This document shows positions 1 through 11,100 of a DNA stretch of 64,000 nucleotides, one piece after another. Within the stretch, counting starts at the first letter, position 1; the number at the start of each line of letters is the position of its first letter. The notes below the pieces were generated by a model. The model was not told where the DNA came from. It ran no database searches and saw nothing but the letters and a program-made list of their open reading frames with translations. A program made the translations under genes and the position numbers. Source of the stretch: Lingula anatina (Eukaryota > Brachiopoda > Lingulata > Lingulida > Lingulidae); NCBI RefSeq assembly GCF_001039355.2, contig NW_019775292.1, positions 50,452 to 114,451 of the forward strand. The letters are read 5' to 3'.

Positions 1-2310
1 ACACATTTAAGGGAACAACAGAAAACTCAATGTATTGATTTCTCCAGACAACAGAAATATAAGGCTCTTGTGGTGTATGAGTCACAGCGGAGATTAGTCT
101 GGATATTTGGTGGATCTGCATTTCTACCATTTTGTAAAATGTCCAAGAGCAACATAACATAAAATATCATTATTAATAATACAACTGTTCTCATTAATTT
201 GATATTGAAAACCCAAGTTTTGCTAAATATTCTGTTTGAAATATGGCAGCCTTTAATTTTAATAATGAAAAGCAGGGTGATCATTGTTGTTTGATTCGAT
301 GATGATTAATGATTTTAAAACTGTTTGTGTTTTGTGTACTCTGTGCCAGAATCATGCAGTAATATTAGATCAGTACCACATACATCATCCTCAAAGACTG
401 CTGTACGTATAGCAGGTAGATTTGTATCCATTGTGTTTAAACAGTGAGCATATCTCGGGAGTCTTGTTGTCCTAGGTGACTTCAGTGATTGATTGCTTTG
501 TCTTTTTTATGATATATCAGATATCCCCACCTGAGTTTTTGCCTCAGCGCTCTGGTTGTGGTGTGCGCTGTATCAGTGTCACTGTATGAATAGGGGTCTT
601 TGGTGCTGGGGCTATTGTCATGATGAGAAATGGGTCTTATGGTGTGGCTAAAAGTTCATCATATTTAAATTTTAATTTCCTAATGTGTCATAGTATATTT
701 ACTTTCAGTTTATGTTGGAGGGTGGAATGTGAGTTTATAATTTATGATATAATTGAAGGGACAGTGCGGTGTATGTGAAGAACAGAAATAATACACATCC
801 CTACTTGAATATATATTTTACCTAGGTTTAGTTTAATATGGTCATCAGACAAACATATTTGTATTTTTAATGGTATAATTATTCACAGTAACTCTTAGAA
901 GACAACTAAAATCATAAATTCAAATGTGCCAAAATATTCCATCATAAATTTAAGATTAACTTTTCGTCTAAGTATTTGTGTGAATCTGTCCCTCAGCAGA
1001 TGTTAGGTCCTCTATATGACTGCTTTGTCTTGTCACTGGTGGGTAAAATTGCATCAAAAAAAGTAAAAGTCAAAGCTTCCAGTGGTTAGTAAATAATAAT
1101 AATAATAATAATAAATAAATAAGATAAAAAACAGGACATTGTTATAAAAATTCTGGGAACCTATTGTTTTTAATTTATGCAGTGTACCTCGTGAGTTAAT
1201 AATCTTCACACTGGGGTTTAAGTGGAATTTTGTGTTCTAATCATATCACTGGTATTCCACACACAGCAAGCCTTTGATTTATCGTCCAAGCAACTTTTTA
1301 TTTTCCATCTTGTCAGTTTTGATCATCATTTTTGTCCACTTCTCAGGGATACCTTATAATTGTTTGAAATGTGATATATAATGAACTCATTGAACATCTG
1401 TAATGTGCTTCTGATTTCAAATACATGTAGAGATTAGTGGTGTTTTCTTTTTAGTTGGAGTCTCCCTCTCTCTCTCTTCTGGGTCTGGTCTCAACTACTC
1501 CCTCCTTTCTCTTTCTGCCTTGCCATATTTGTATCTAGTATTTAATAAAGAGTCTCATTGATTCATGCTTTGCTTTGGGGTTTTCATGCTCACCTCTTTT
1601 AACTTTTAAACCCTCCTTCAAATAAACTGTAAACTGAATCCACCACAAGACATACAAAATGGTAATTGTACAATTGAACCTTGCTATTGAAAAGGGAGAC
1701 CCTTAGAATTTTTAATGGGGAGAAATGGCTCAGAATTCAAAAGAAGATCTGGGTAATATTTCTTGTTTAATGGAGAGTAGAATAAAGCATTTTGTATGGT
1801 CATTATCTTTTTAAAGCATGGTTGGTAAATACTTCAACTGCTGTCACAAATTGGGGATGCAAAAATAAAATTGCACAGTTCTGTGAAGGTTTCACAGATC
1901 ATACTAATTGGGTCAAAGGAGATTTTTTTAAGGGGGTGGGGTAAAAGCAGTTATTGTGCTTTAGGGACATTAAAAAGGAGGGTAATTTGTCTTAAATTAT
2001 TCGTGACATATTTTAAAAATCATGAAATTCCATTATGGACTAAAATGAAGAGAAATTTGAGTACTGCCTGTCAAATCAATGATAACAAGTGGAAAAGTGT
2101 GCATAGGTATAGTTGTTTGGGAGAATTGAATGCAAATAAAAGTCCCATGTTTAACTTGGTACTTCAGACCATCTGGTTATTTGCTAAATGTGAACTTGCC
2201 CAAAGGGCTATTGATTATTAAATATATGGTACAGTCCTAGCTGTTGCAGGCATAGACTGCCTTACAGTTCAAAAGAGATGGAATCAAATTATATGGCCTG
2301 TGTTTTTTTA

Positions 2311-2409
2311 TGTACAGACACAGATGTGTCTGTACATATTGCCATCACCTGCGTCTGTCGTCGCCGATGGCGATGCCGATGCTGATGCCGATGCCGATGC
2401 CGATGCCGT
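2311..2409. repeat. Palindrome plus GATGCC hexanucleotide minisatellite
   Basis: The block starts with a near-perfect palindrome: TGTACAGACACA, two bases, then its reverse complement. Next comes a unique-looking stretch to 2365, then about seven units of GATGCC or GATGCT. The part from 2321 to 2365 recurs exactly at 2960-3004. The frame through it reads Asp-Ala repeats, which is just the hexanucleotide translated, so I do not call a gene. Confidence 0.7.
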
Positions 2410-2952
2410 GCACTTTCCTTGTAAACACGATAAGTGGAGGGCAGTTTTACTTTTTGGCTTTATATTTACAGAGCTGATGAATATTCATAAAACGCAGGTC
2501 AAGTTCGAAAATCAGCATGATCGGGCCATTATTGTAGAAGTTATGCTGTTTTTTCACTTTTCAGCATATTTTTCACATTTCCTCAGATTCAATTCTTAGG
2601 TATGTTAACAGTCTCATTATTAAACTAATAAGATACGTAAAAGTTTTTGTTTGACATTTCCTGCATCTTTACAACATTGTTAGTTGATTTTGTAAAAATN
2701 TGCTGTCTTGTTTACATTTTGGCATTTTCAAGTTGTGACTTTGAAGTTCCATGGGCCTGAAGACCTTTGCTAGTCACATTTTCTGAATATCCATGATACT
2801 AATATTTTATTATTAAAAATTGATGGTCATTATGCTGTTAAACATTATGTAATATTGCATCAAAATTTGAAAAAAACCTACTTTGGGCACTGCTCCCATG
2901 ATGATCATTTAAGAAAAACCATGTCACTTACTGTTCTCAAACAGTTCAGTAA

Positions 2953-3032
2953 ATATGTACAGATGTGTCTGTACATATTGCCATCACCTGCGTCTGTCGT
3001 CGCCATCAGCGCCGTCACCGGCGCCTTGCACT
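2953..3032. repeat. Second copy of the 45-bp palindrome-led repeat
   Basis: Positions 2960-3004 match 2321-2365 with no mismatch and lie in the same orientation. The palindrome is shorter here (TGTACAGA, four bases, TCTGTACA). The hexanucleotide tail is replaced by a GC-rich segment ending in a GCACTTTC sequence, which also follows the first copy. This suggests a small dispersed element whose internal satellite expanded in one copy. Confidence 0.6.
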
Positions 3033-4123
3033 TTCATTTTCTTTTAAATTTTAGACTTTCATAAACCAGATGCTTTCCTTTAATAAAGACCATAATATAT
3101 ACAGCCCCTGTTTCTTCTTAAAGATCATAATTGAGTGAATTATTTGCCTGTCCATTACATAAATCCCAACCTCTCAAAGAATTGTGGCCAATCAAGGCAA
3201 ATTTCACAAAGCCACCGTTAGCTAACGACTGTCTGTACAGTTTCTTATTCTTAGTAAGTTAATTTATCTGCCCACATGATGTGTTGAGCAAACCCTAAAA
3301 TGTAAATACAGTTTAAAACTTTTAAAGGCTTATCATATAGCCAAGCTGACCTCTTGGGCCAGTTGCACAAAAGAAATTTAGACTTAAAGTTGTTCCAAGA
3401 AAAATCAGTTATAGTACACCTCAGTGAAATATTGAGCCTGTTTTAATGCATTGGAAAGGGGTGTTTTTGACCAATGTATAGTTACTTTTTATTAGTGAAC
3501 TACGGAAAATAAGCAGATACTTGGCTGAAAGGGACTGTATGCTATAGTAGCCTGTCGTGTTACTAAGAGATTGAGAGGGCAGTAAACTGACAGAGTAAAT
3601 ATTGGAGATGAATAGGTCGGTTTTACAATAAATTAAGTCTTGAAAACGTGGCCCCTTAATCTGATATCTGCTATCTGTGACCGAATTTTCAGTCTAGTTA
3701 TAAAGGATTCGCTAAATTTATTTATGCTACTTCGACTTAAAAATACAGTATCTGTACAATTTATAATTTTCCCCATTAAAAAGATTGATTTATTATACAA
3801 TTATAAAAAACAAAAAGCAACAAAAGGTTGAATCTACAGTTACATCACATATCAAGTTCTGTGTCATGATGTGTATTGATTTGGTGTTAGAAGTATTGTC
3901 TGGAGCACATTTGGGCAGCAATTTGTGGTTTTCGATCAAGGTTTTAAAAGATTACGTAAATTGTTTTTGTGCCAGGCGAGATAATTGTTATTTTGTAGGT
4001 TTCTTTCTCTCTTCCCATTGTTCTTTGAGTTACTAGTACATGTATGCTTTTTATTGCGCAATTTCAAATTGTTCAATTTCATAACAGATTTCATACAAAT
4101 GCCTTTTTTTTACTGTGTTCCAG

Positions 4124-4271
4124 CATGGCTTCTTTGATGATGAAGCAGACGATCTTCCAAAGATGCACATTCAGGTGATGAAGGAAAGAGAACAGAAGCC
4201 AAGTGCTCCCAGGAAGCCACATGTAGACAAGACAGCTGAGGAAAAGAAGGCCGATGAAACGGTTACAAAAG
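4124..4271 (+). CDS. FSTL5: FSTL5-like exon: charged N-terminal segment
   Basis: The exon is 148 bp, entered in phase 0 after a pyrimidine-rich acceptor (TTCCAG) and left in phase 1 at AAAAG/GTAAG. It encodes a charged segment beginning HGFFDDEADD and ending in Lys/Glu-rich sequence, without cysteines. The position just before the follistatin domain fits the pro-region or linker of the family. The in-frame read from CAT rather than the shifted ATG at 4125 is chosen because only that frame joins the Kazal exon. Confidence 0.8.
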
Positions 4272-7200
4272 GTAAGTATTCTTCTGATTAGATTTAGCAT
4301 CTGGTCAGAATCAGTGCTTTAGTTTTGATATTGTGTTAGCTAGGACATTGTGTGAAAAAAATATTGTGTTAGTTTTTTTAATTGTCTTACATTAGAACAA
4401 TTTAGCAAGGGCCATTTGGAAACGACATGCCATGATGAAAAATAATATAAGTATCATGTTTGCTTTAAGAGAAAAATAATTCTCATTTGAGAAAAAAATG
4501 GGCCAGACGATGTTTTGTGTCAAAAGGAAAGATGTGATGGTAAAATAGTTATGTTGTATTTTGGATTTTTCTGTAGATTTAAAAAAAAAAACTTTTTTTC
4601 TTCAGACCCATGTGCTGGAGTGTGGTGCCAGCTGGGACGAGCCTGTAAAGTGAACGCAGATGGCTTTGGGAAGTGCGAATGTGGAGACGAAAAGCTTTGT
4701 CTTGGTCACCATAAAAAAGTCTGTGGCACCAACAGGGTATGGTACCCGAGTCACTGCGAGTTGCACCGTCAGGCCTGTGTGTTGAGACAGCACATCAGGA
4801 TTGACCACACGGAAATGGGATGTGTGGAACAAGGTAATACTGCCATTGATATCTATGGAACAAGGTAAAGTAATGATAGGTTTCTATGGAACAAGGCAAA
4901 GGTATGTTCCTGTTGTAGTTTTTGGATACTTTAAGGGATACTAAAAAAAAGCTGGTAAGAGCCCCAATGTATATTCAGCTATATTCCTATACCTTAAATT
5001 CTCTAGCACTCCCTTGATATGAGAACATAGTAGTCCTTGTCAAGTCTTTCCTAAGAGGTTTCAAGGAGGTGGTCTACTAGAGGATACTGATAGTGAAACC
5101 ATCCCTGAACAGACATGGTGGACTGCATTTCCAATCACATTTAATATAAAGGCTGGGCCCTGGCAGACTATCTGCACTGTTACATAACAGTATGTAGTGG
5201 CAGTAAATTCCGTTTCCCGTTTCCCGAAGAAGTCTATGGAAGAAATACGAGTAAATATCAAAGCTCATTTGATTTGTATGTTAGTGTCTAAATGTTTAAG
5301 GTTAATTGTAGATAGGTTTCTATGAAACAAGGTAAAGGGGAGGTTGAATTATATGGAAAAAGGTAAAGATTTACTGATTTATGTATGTGGCAGAAACTTC
5401 AATTAAATGTTAGCAAAACTTGTATGAAAGTTAAAATTTGATTTGAGCTTAAGCCACTCTGCCATGGTCTCAGAAGAAGAGGATCGGAAACATTATTACT
5501 GAACATCAGGTTAAATAACTGGAAAATTGGAGGTTAAATTATGTTTGGACGAAATTATCAGGTGCTTGTGCAGAATCTGATCCACAGACTATGTTTCTGC
5601 AAAGGGAGATGAATTAAGACCATTGCACAATATAAAATACTTAAGCATAGTGAGTCATCTTTTCTTCTCTCCCTCTCTCTCTTAACCTCGAGTCCACTTT
5701 TATAATAGTTTCATATTTTAATGTCATAATGTTACTGCAACAGTAAATGGTTACCTTAAAGCAGGTGACATATTATTTAGGGCTCACATTTACAAAGCTT
5801 TTCTCTCTCAGGTGATCAATATATAACAGAGCTTGCATTAACCCTGGAAAATGCCCAGATAATCACTAAAGGGACTAATGGTCTGACAATGACAATGCTT
5901 TGCTGTGCTTTTAATCCTGATTAAAATGGACGGAAACATTAAACTTTTCACATTGAAGATAGATTATATGTGTACTGAGACATTATAGTCATATGTGTTC
6001 ATTAAAAAGTATAAGGGTCCATTCCCAATGAAATTCTAGCTTTATGAAGATCAGTCCAACTCTGCAGAGACTCGCTGAATGCAATCAGATACACTGAATG
6101 ACGCTCTTCCTCGGAGCAGCTAGGGGGTGATTAACTTTCATGTGCACTTTGTTTTGAGTGTGACCAAATGCTAAAATTAACCCCCCCTCCCATCACCTGC
6201 TCAAGGAAGCCCGTCATACAGCATATCTGATTGCAGTCAATGAGAATCCCTACAGAGTTGGATGGATCTATGTTAAGCGTCCGTTTCATTGGGAATGGGC
6301 CCTTAGATCATATAATCACAGTGCTGGTTGGTGGACCACAAAAGAGCGTGTTGTTCCATTAATGGCTGTGCAAAGAGAATGAATCCTGACCCTCGGTGGT
6401 TATTGATCAGTTGAGCTGGCTTTTATCTTATTACGTCTTGAGTGCATTTAATATCCCCCTGGTTCATTATAAACACCTTTGCTGCTACTTTGGGTGGGAT
6501 TCTTGTCACATGCCCTGCATTTTAACACTTGTTATTTAAAGGAAAATTATATTGATGATATGAGCTGCCACATTCTGCAACTTTTTGGCAAACATTTTTT
6601 AAAGAAAATTACATTGGCAAAATGTTTTTTAGTGCTGGGACTCTTTCTGGCAGAGATCTTAATAGCATTAAAAATTGTTAGTCAGATATATGTCAGAAGT
6701 AAGGAAATTAGTTGCATTAATTGAAATGTCTGTCATTCTTTATCCTACAACTGCACTAAGAACAAACCTATTTATTTTTTCCTTTTATATAGAATATTTA
6801 ACCACTCTTGCAATGAAAGGCAGTGGACCAATATACATTCCAAAGCCCCAATAGATTTTTTTTGCTTACATCATTACTTGTCAACACACTCTTTTAACCT
6901 GTTTTGTGGTTTCACTCAAAGCATAGATTGCCTTTGTGAAATCGTGAGGCAACTTATAGAAATCAATCAGTACTCTGGGTCTGGCAAATACAGCACTTTA
7001 TTGGCTAAATCAGATGCTTCAATGTGCTAAATGTCATGGCTTTTTGGAAAGAATAGGCTGTATGCAATAATAAAAAATATTGGCGAGTGAAAACTGAGTT
7101 TGGCTCTCTCGGAATTAGTAGACGTCTTTTTTTTTTTGGAAAAGAAGGACACTTGAAAAATTTTTTGTCACGAAGTGGCAATGAAGGGCTTTTTAGAAGA

Positions 7201-8076
7201 TGAAAAGCTAAGAACTGATTTAATTTGTATTCCAGGACAAATTATGAAGGTTCATTGGCTGAATAGTTATAGGCAAACAACTTGTGTTAAACCTTGTTAT
7301 TGCAAAAATATGAATATTCATTGAAATTTCAGCAGTTTTCCCTTTATCACAATGGTATACCATAACCAAAATTGATGAGAAAATTACAACCTTTTAACCC
7401 ATTTGCACTTATTATTTCATTAAGAAAGTAACTCAGAAATGAGACACTTAGAACTGTAAAACAGGTTTATGGATGGTAATTCTATGAATTGTTTTGCTGT
7501 GATGAAGGATGAAGTGTTCAAATTTCCCAGAAATTGAATTTTTGCTACGTAAAGGTCTAATGCTTACTGTGATTGTTAGATTTTTCTAAAGGTGAGGTCA
7601 CATGGAAGTCGGAGGGATTTTATCCCATAATTTTCTGTCAATGGCCTTCTACCTTTCAAATTGAATAAAATTAGTACATTGAACTCAGACAACTGACAGG
7701 ATATGAGACATTGGTCATTTTAGAAAAATAGCCAATTAAGAAGTGCCATCTGTGTTCTTCAATAATTGATTAGGTCTTGGCGGTCAAGAGAAAATGTTGG
7801 TTTGGCCCCCAACCAATGTCTAAATTAGATATATCCACATAGTAGAAATCAATGCAGTGAGAGAAGCATTTTTTTGTGCAGACAGAGAACAAACTTATCT
7901 GTTACTCCAGAAATATGACTACAGACAGTAGATTGGATAGAGAGTCAGATAGTGGTATCTAGTTTGATCTGATTTCTTGGATTTTCAGTTAATTAAGTTT
8001 AAAAGCAGCATGTCATAAGTCATTATATGTGAATGATGTCTTCATGTTGAAATTAATATCAAGCATTCATCCACAC

Positions 8077-8157
<81 letters not shown>

Positions 8158-11100
8158 TTAGGTGAATAGATTGATATGGGCATAATCGTTAACACACAAG
8201 CAGAAACACGCATACACGCACACACCTTTCATGCTTAAATGTGATTGAACAGAGCACAAAATCAGAAACAATTAAACAATTCTTGTTGTTGATGGTAAAT
8301 TGGCCTTTCTGTATCTATTGGTCTGCTGGGTTCCTTATCTGGGCTGACTATATATCTTCACTGTAAGTTACCAGTGGTCTTACTCTTCTTTTAGAGATGT
8401 AAATCCTGAGAGTTAATCCCCTCCTTGGAATTATTAACCAGGTGCAATCATGAGATTCCTTGAATGTTCTACCATACACAAGGTTTTTACCCATGAAATA
8501 ATACAGGTACACAACCCGCACCTCATCTGATAGGAATTTTGGCAATGGGAGAAATGAAATAGTATGTTGAGTAAGGCATGCTTGGAAAAATGTTGTCACA
8601 GAATATGTATTTTGGTTGTGCTACACAACCTTATGGGTTCAATAATCTGATTTTAAACAAAAAAAGAAAAAAAAAATCTGCCGTTAAGTGTTTTTCCTGT
8701 CAAATTAATCAGTTAATGATCAATTCAATATTTTGTAATATTTAGTAAATTTTGAGTATTATTGAATAATTCCTGGAAAAAAAATCAATTTTTTGCATGT
8801 GTGTGTATGGCTTTAATGTATGTATATTAGGTAAGAGTTATCTAATCAACTGATTATTTCAAAACTTCCATTGTTTTCCACCCCAGTGACTCAGCCCTCA
8901 AACATGCTAAATGGTTTCAGAGTGACGACATGACTTTCATTATGCAGCTTATCTGTGGTGTTGAAATAAACCGTAGGAAATCAACAATTACTGGGAATTG
9001 ATCTTTTTAAATATTCACGTATGTTGTTACCACCACTCAAGTTCTAATGAAATAATAACAATGCATACAGCAAGCATTAGGCGCTTGGCCGTATATTGAT
9101 TTTTGTCAAGGAAGCCATTAAGGGAGGTCTGTTGACAGGTTTTTCAGCTAATACACTGTGGGTTGGTGCTAATGATATAATATTACCAAAACTAAACAGC
9201 TGTGACGTTCGCATCAACACTGATTGATTTAGTTGAAGTTGCATCAAGTAGTTTCCTATTTCATGGTCTTATCATCTCTAAACACCATTGTGTATACAAG
9301 CTGTAAAATAATTATTCTCTAGGAGCGGTTCCTGAGTAACAGAAGAACCTACCATATGCTTTTCTATGCAATGAAATTCTGGGTTTACATATTTCAGCTA
9401 TCAGTTTTTGTGATTGAAAACCATAGGGAGAGCTATATTGAACAAAGGCCATAAACAGACATTTTTTTGAATCAAGAATTGAAACGTGAAAAATTAAAGT
9501 TTGGAATATTTTGTTTTTTATCAATTAAATATTTTGTGCTCATTATTAAACTAGCTGAAAGTATTAAAATGAAATGTAAAATATGCCAGTGCTGAATTTT
9601 TTTGTAAGAATGTTGTATGCTATAAAAAGAATTTTTATTTTATTATTTTTTTAGTGTAATCGTGATTTCTTATGTATTTAAGAAGCATTTCTGGCCAGCA
9701 GATAGTATATTGAGTCACATAAATGGCACCTCATGGCTTAGGGATATTTTGTATTGACAATAATTGCGACAATTTCTAGTTCTCTCAGCGGACAGATTTA
9801 TTCAGCATTAAGTATGATTGTTTTCCTTCTCCACAGATGCTATTTGAAAATCATGACGGTTGAAAATTGCACTCGGGTGGTAATCAATTATTGTGGAACA
9901 ACGTAAAGTACGTTGTCCATGCTTTCTCAACCTTGACCATGGTTCAGATAAAACCTCATAAGCCCTATCCCCCAGGATTTATTCCTCTCGGAAACGGAAG
10001 CCGGTGTTTCTTTGAGTATTCTTTTCCACATTAGTTAGGTATTGATTTTACATGGCCGCCAGATCTTGACAGGCAATGGCCTGCAGCTTTCATTAGATCA
10101 AGCCAAGTCTGCTGGTATTTATACTGATAATGCTCTCAGAATAGAAAGATAATAAGTAGTTATTTTCTATGTGTGGGAAGTACACAGAGTGAAGGGGCAA
10201 TGAATATTTATAGTGTTTGGCCAAAGATTTTCCCAGAGCTACCTGGTCACAATGAATTAGTGCCATTAGAAACATGTCCTGTAAAGCTGAAGAAAGAATG
10301 TCCACATACATCTATATCTATATATTATATATGTGACACCCTTTGAAAATTTATATTTTATCTACACTTATTTGTCTGTACCTGTAGATTTAATGATGGC
10401 TAATTATGGTCACAATTGTGGAGCTACCACCTTAAATGGGGTGGCATTTGGAGCCCAAGTACCCCTCCACCCTGGGGAATGACACTGGTTAATATTCTCC
10501 CCCCCCCCCATACCAATGTTTATTTGAACTACCCTCCTCCCCCCCTTTTCCACAGCAGAACACCAGATATATATTTTCACTGCATTACTAAACATTTACC
10601 TAACATCACTGCATGTTGTCTGCATATGAAAAAATATTCCTAACAAAGTGAAGTGATTATAATAATGTGGAATGTATGCACCATCTCCATGGAGATTAAT
10701 AGACAAAAAAAGCATAGGAACAATTGGCTTTGATCGTTGTGGAAACTGTAACATGATGCAAGGTGGCCTAGCTTGTAGTTGCTTTCCTGACTAATTTTGT
10801 ATCTCTGAGGAGATGCTGATGGCAAGTTTCTTTGAGTCATGGCGTTGTGGCGGGTGTTGGACTCTGTGGCTTGGCATGTTGTTAGCAAATGACACAAATC
10901 GGGAGCATTGCAATGAAATAAATAATTGATGATTTTTCTCTACTTTGTATGATAATGGTATTACAAGTTGCAATGAGGTGGACTGTTGATATGGACTAAT
11001 AAGAATGGTTAATATTTCAAAGTGAAAAAAAAAATAAATAGAAGTATGTTGATTTCTTTATACTTACTATGTTAATGTATTTATTTAGTAATCAAAATTG

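Larger units (their letters stand above)
1..4123. other. Upstream intron or 5' flank of the FSTL5-like gene
   Basis: I see no convincing exon in this AT-rich stretch. The first recognisable exon (4124) opens in mid-protein, so signal-peptide exons must lie upstream of the window or be too short to recognise here. The stretch holds an (AAT)n microsatellite near 1096-1114, a 45-bp sequence present twice (2321-2365 and 2960-3004), a GATGCC-type minisatellite and an ambiguous base at 2700. Open frames here are short and low-complexity. Confidence 0.5.

Noticed and set aside
2300-2599. Open frame with Asp-Ala repeats
   Set aside because: The repeat is the GATGCC minisatellite read in frame; the rest resembles no protein and the same 45-bp piece recurs nearby as non-coding repeat.
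2700-2700. Ambiguous base as a third duplication seam
   Set aside because: Unlike the ones at 43716 and 53553, no direct repeat flanks it closely, so no assembly artefact can be argued from the sequence.
1-4123. An N-terminal FSTL5 exon with signal peptide
   Set aside because: No ATG-led hydrophobic stretch with a matching phase-0 donor was convincing; it is probably outside the window.
10410-10643. Pro-rich frames on both strands around a C-rich tract
   Set aside because: They come from homopolymer C and T runs within a large intron; phases do not fit the flanking FSTL5 exons.
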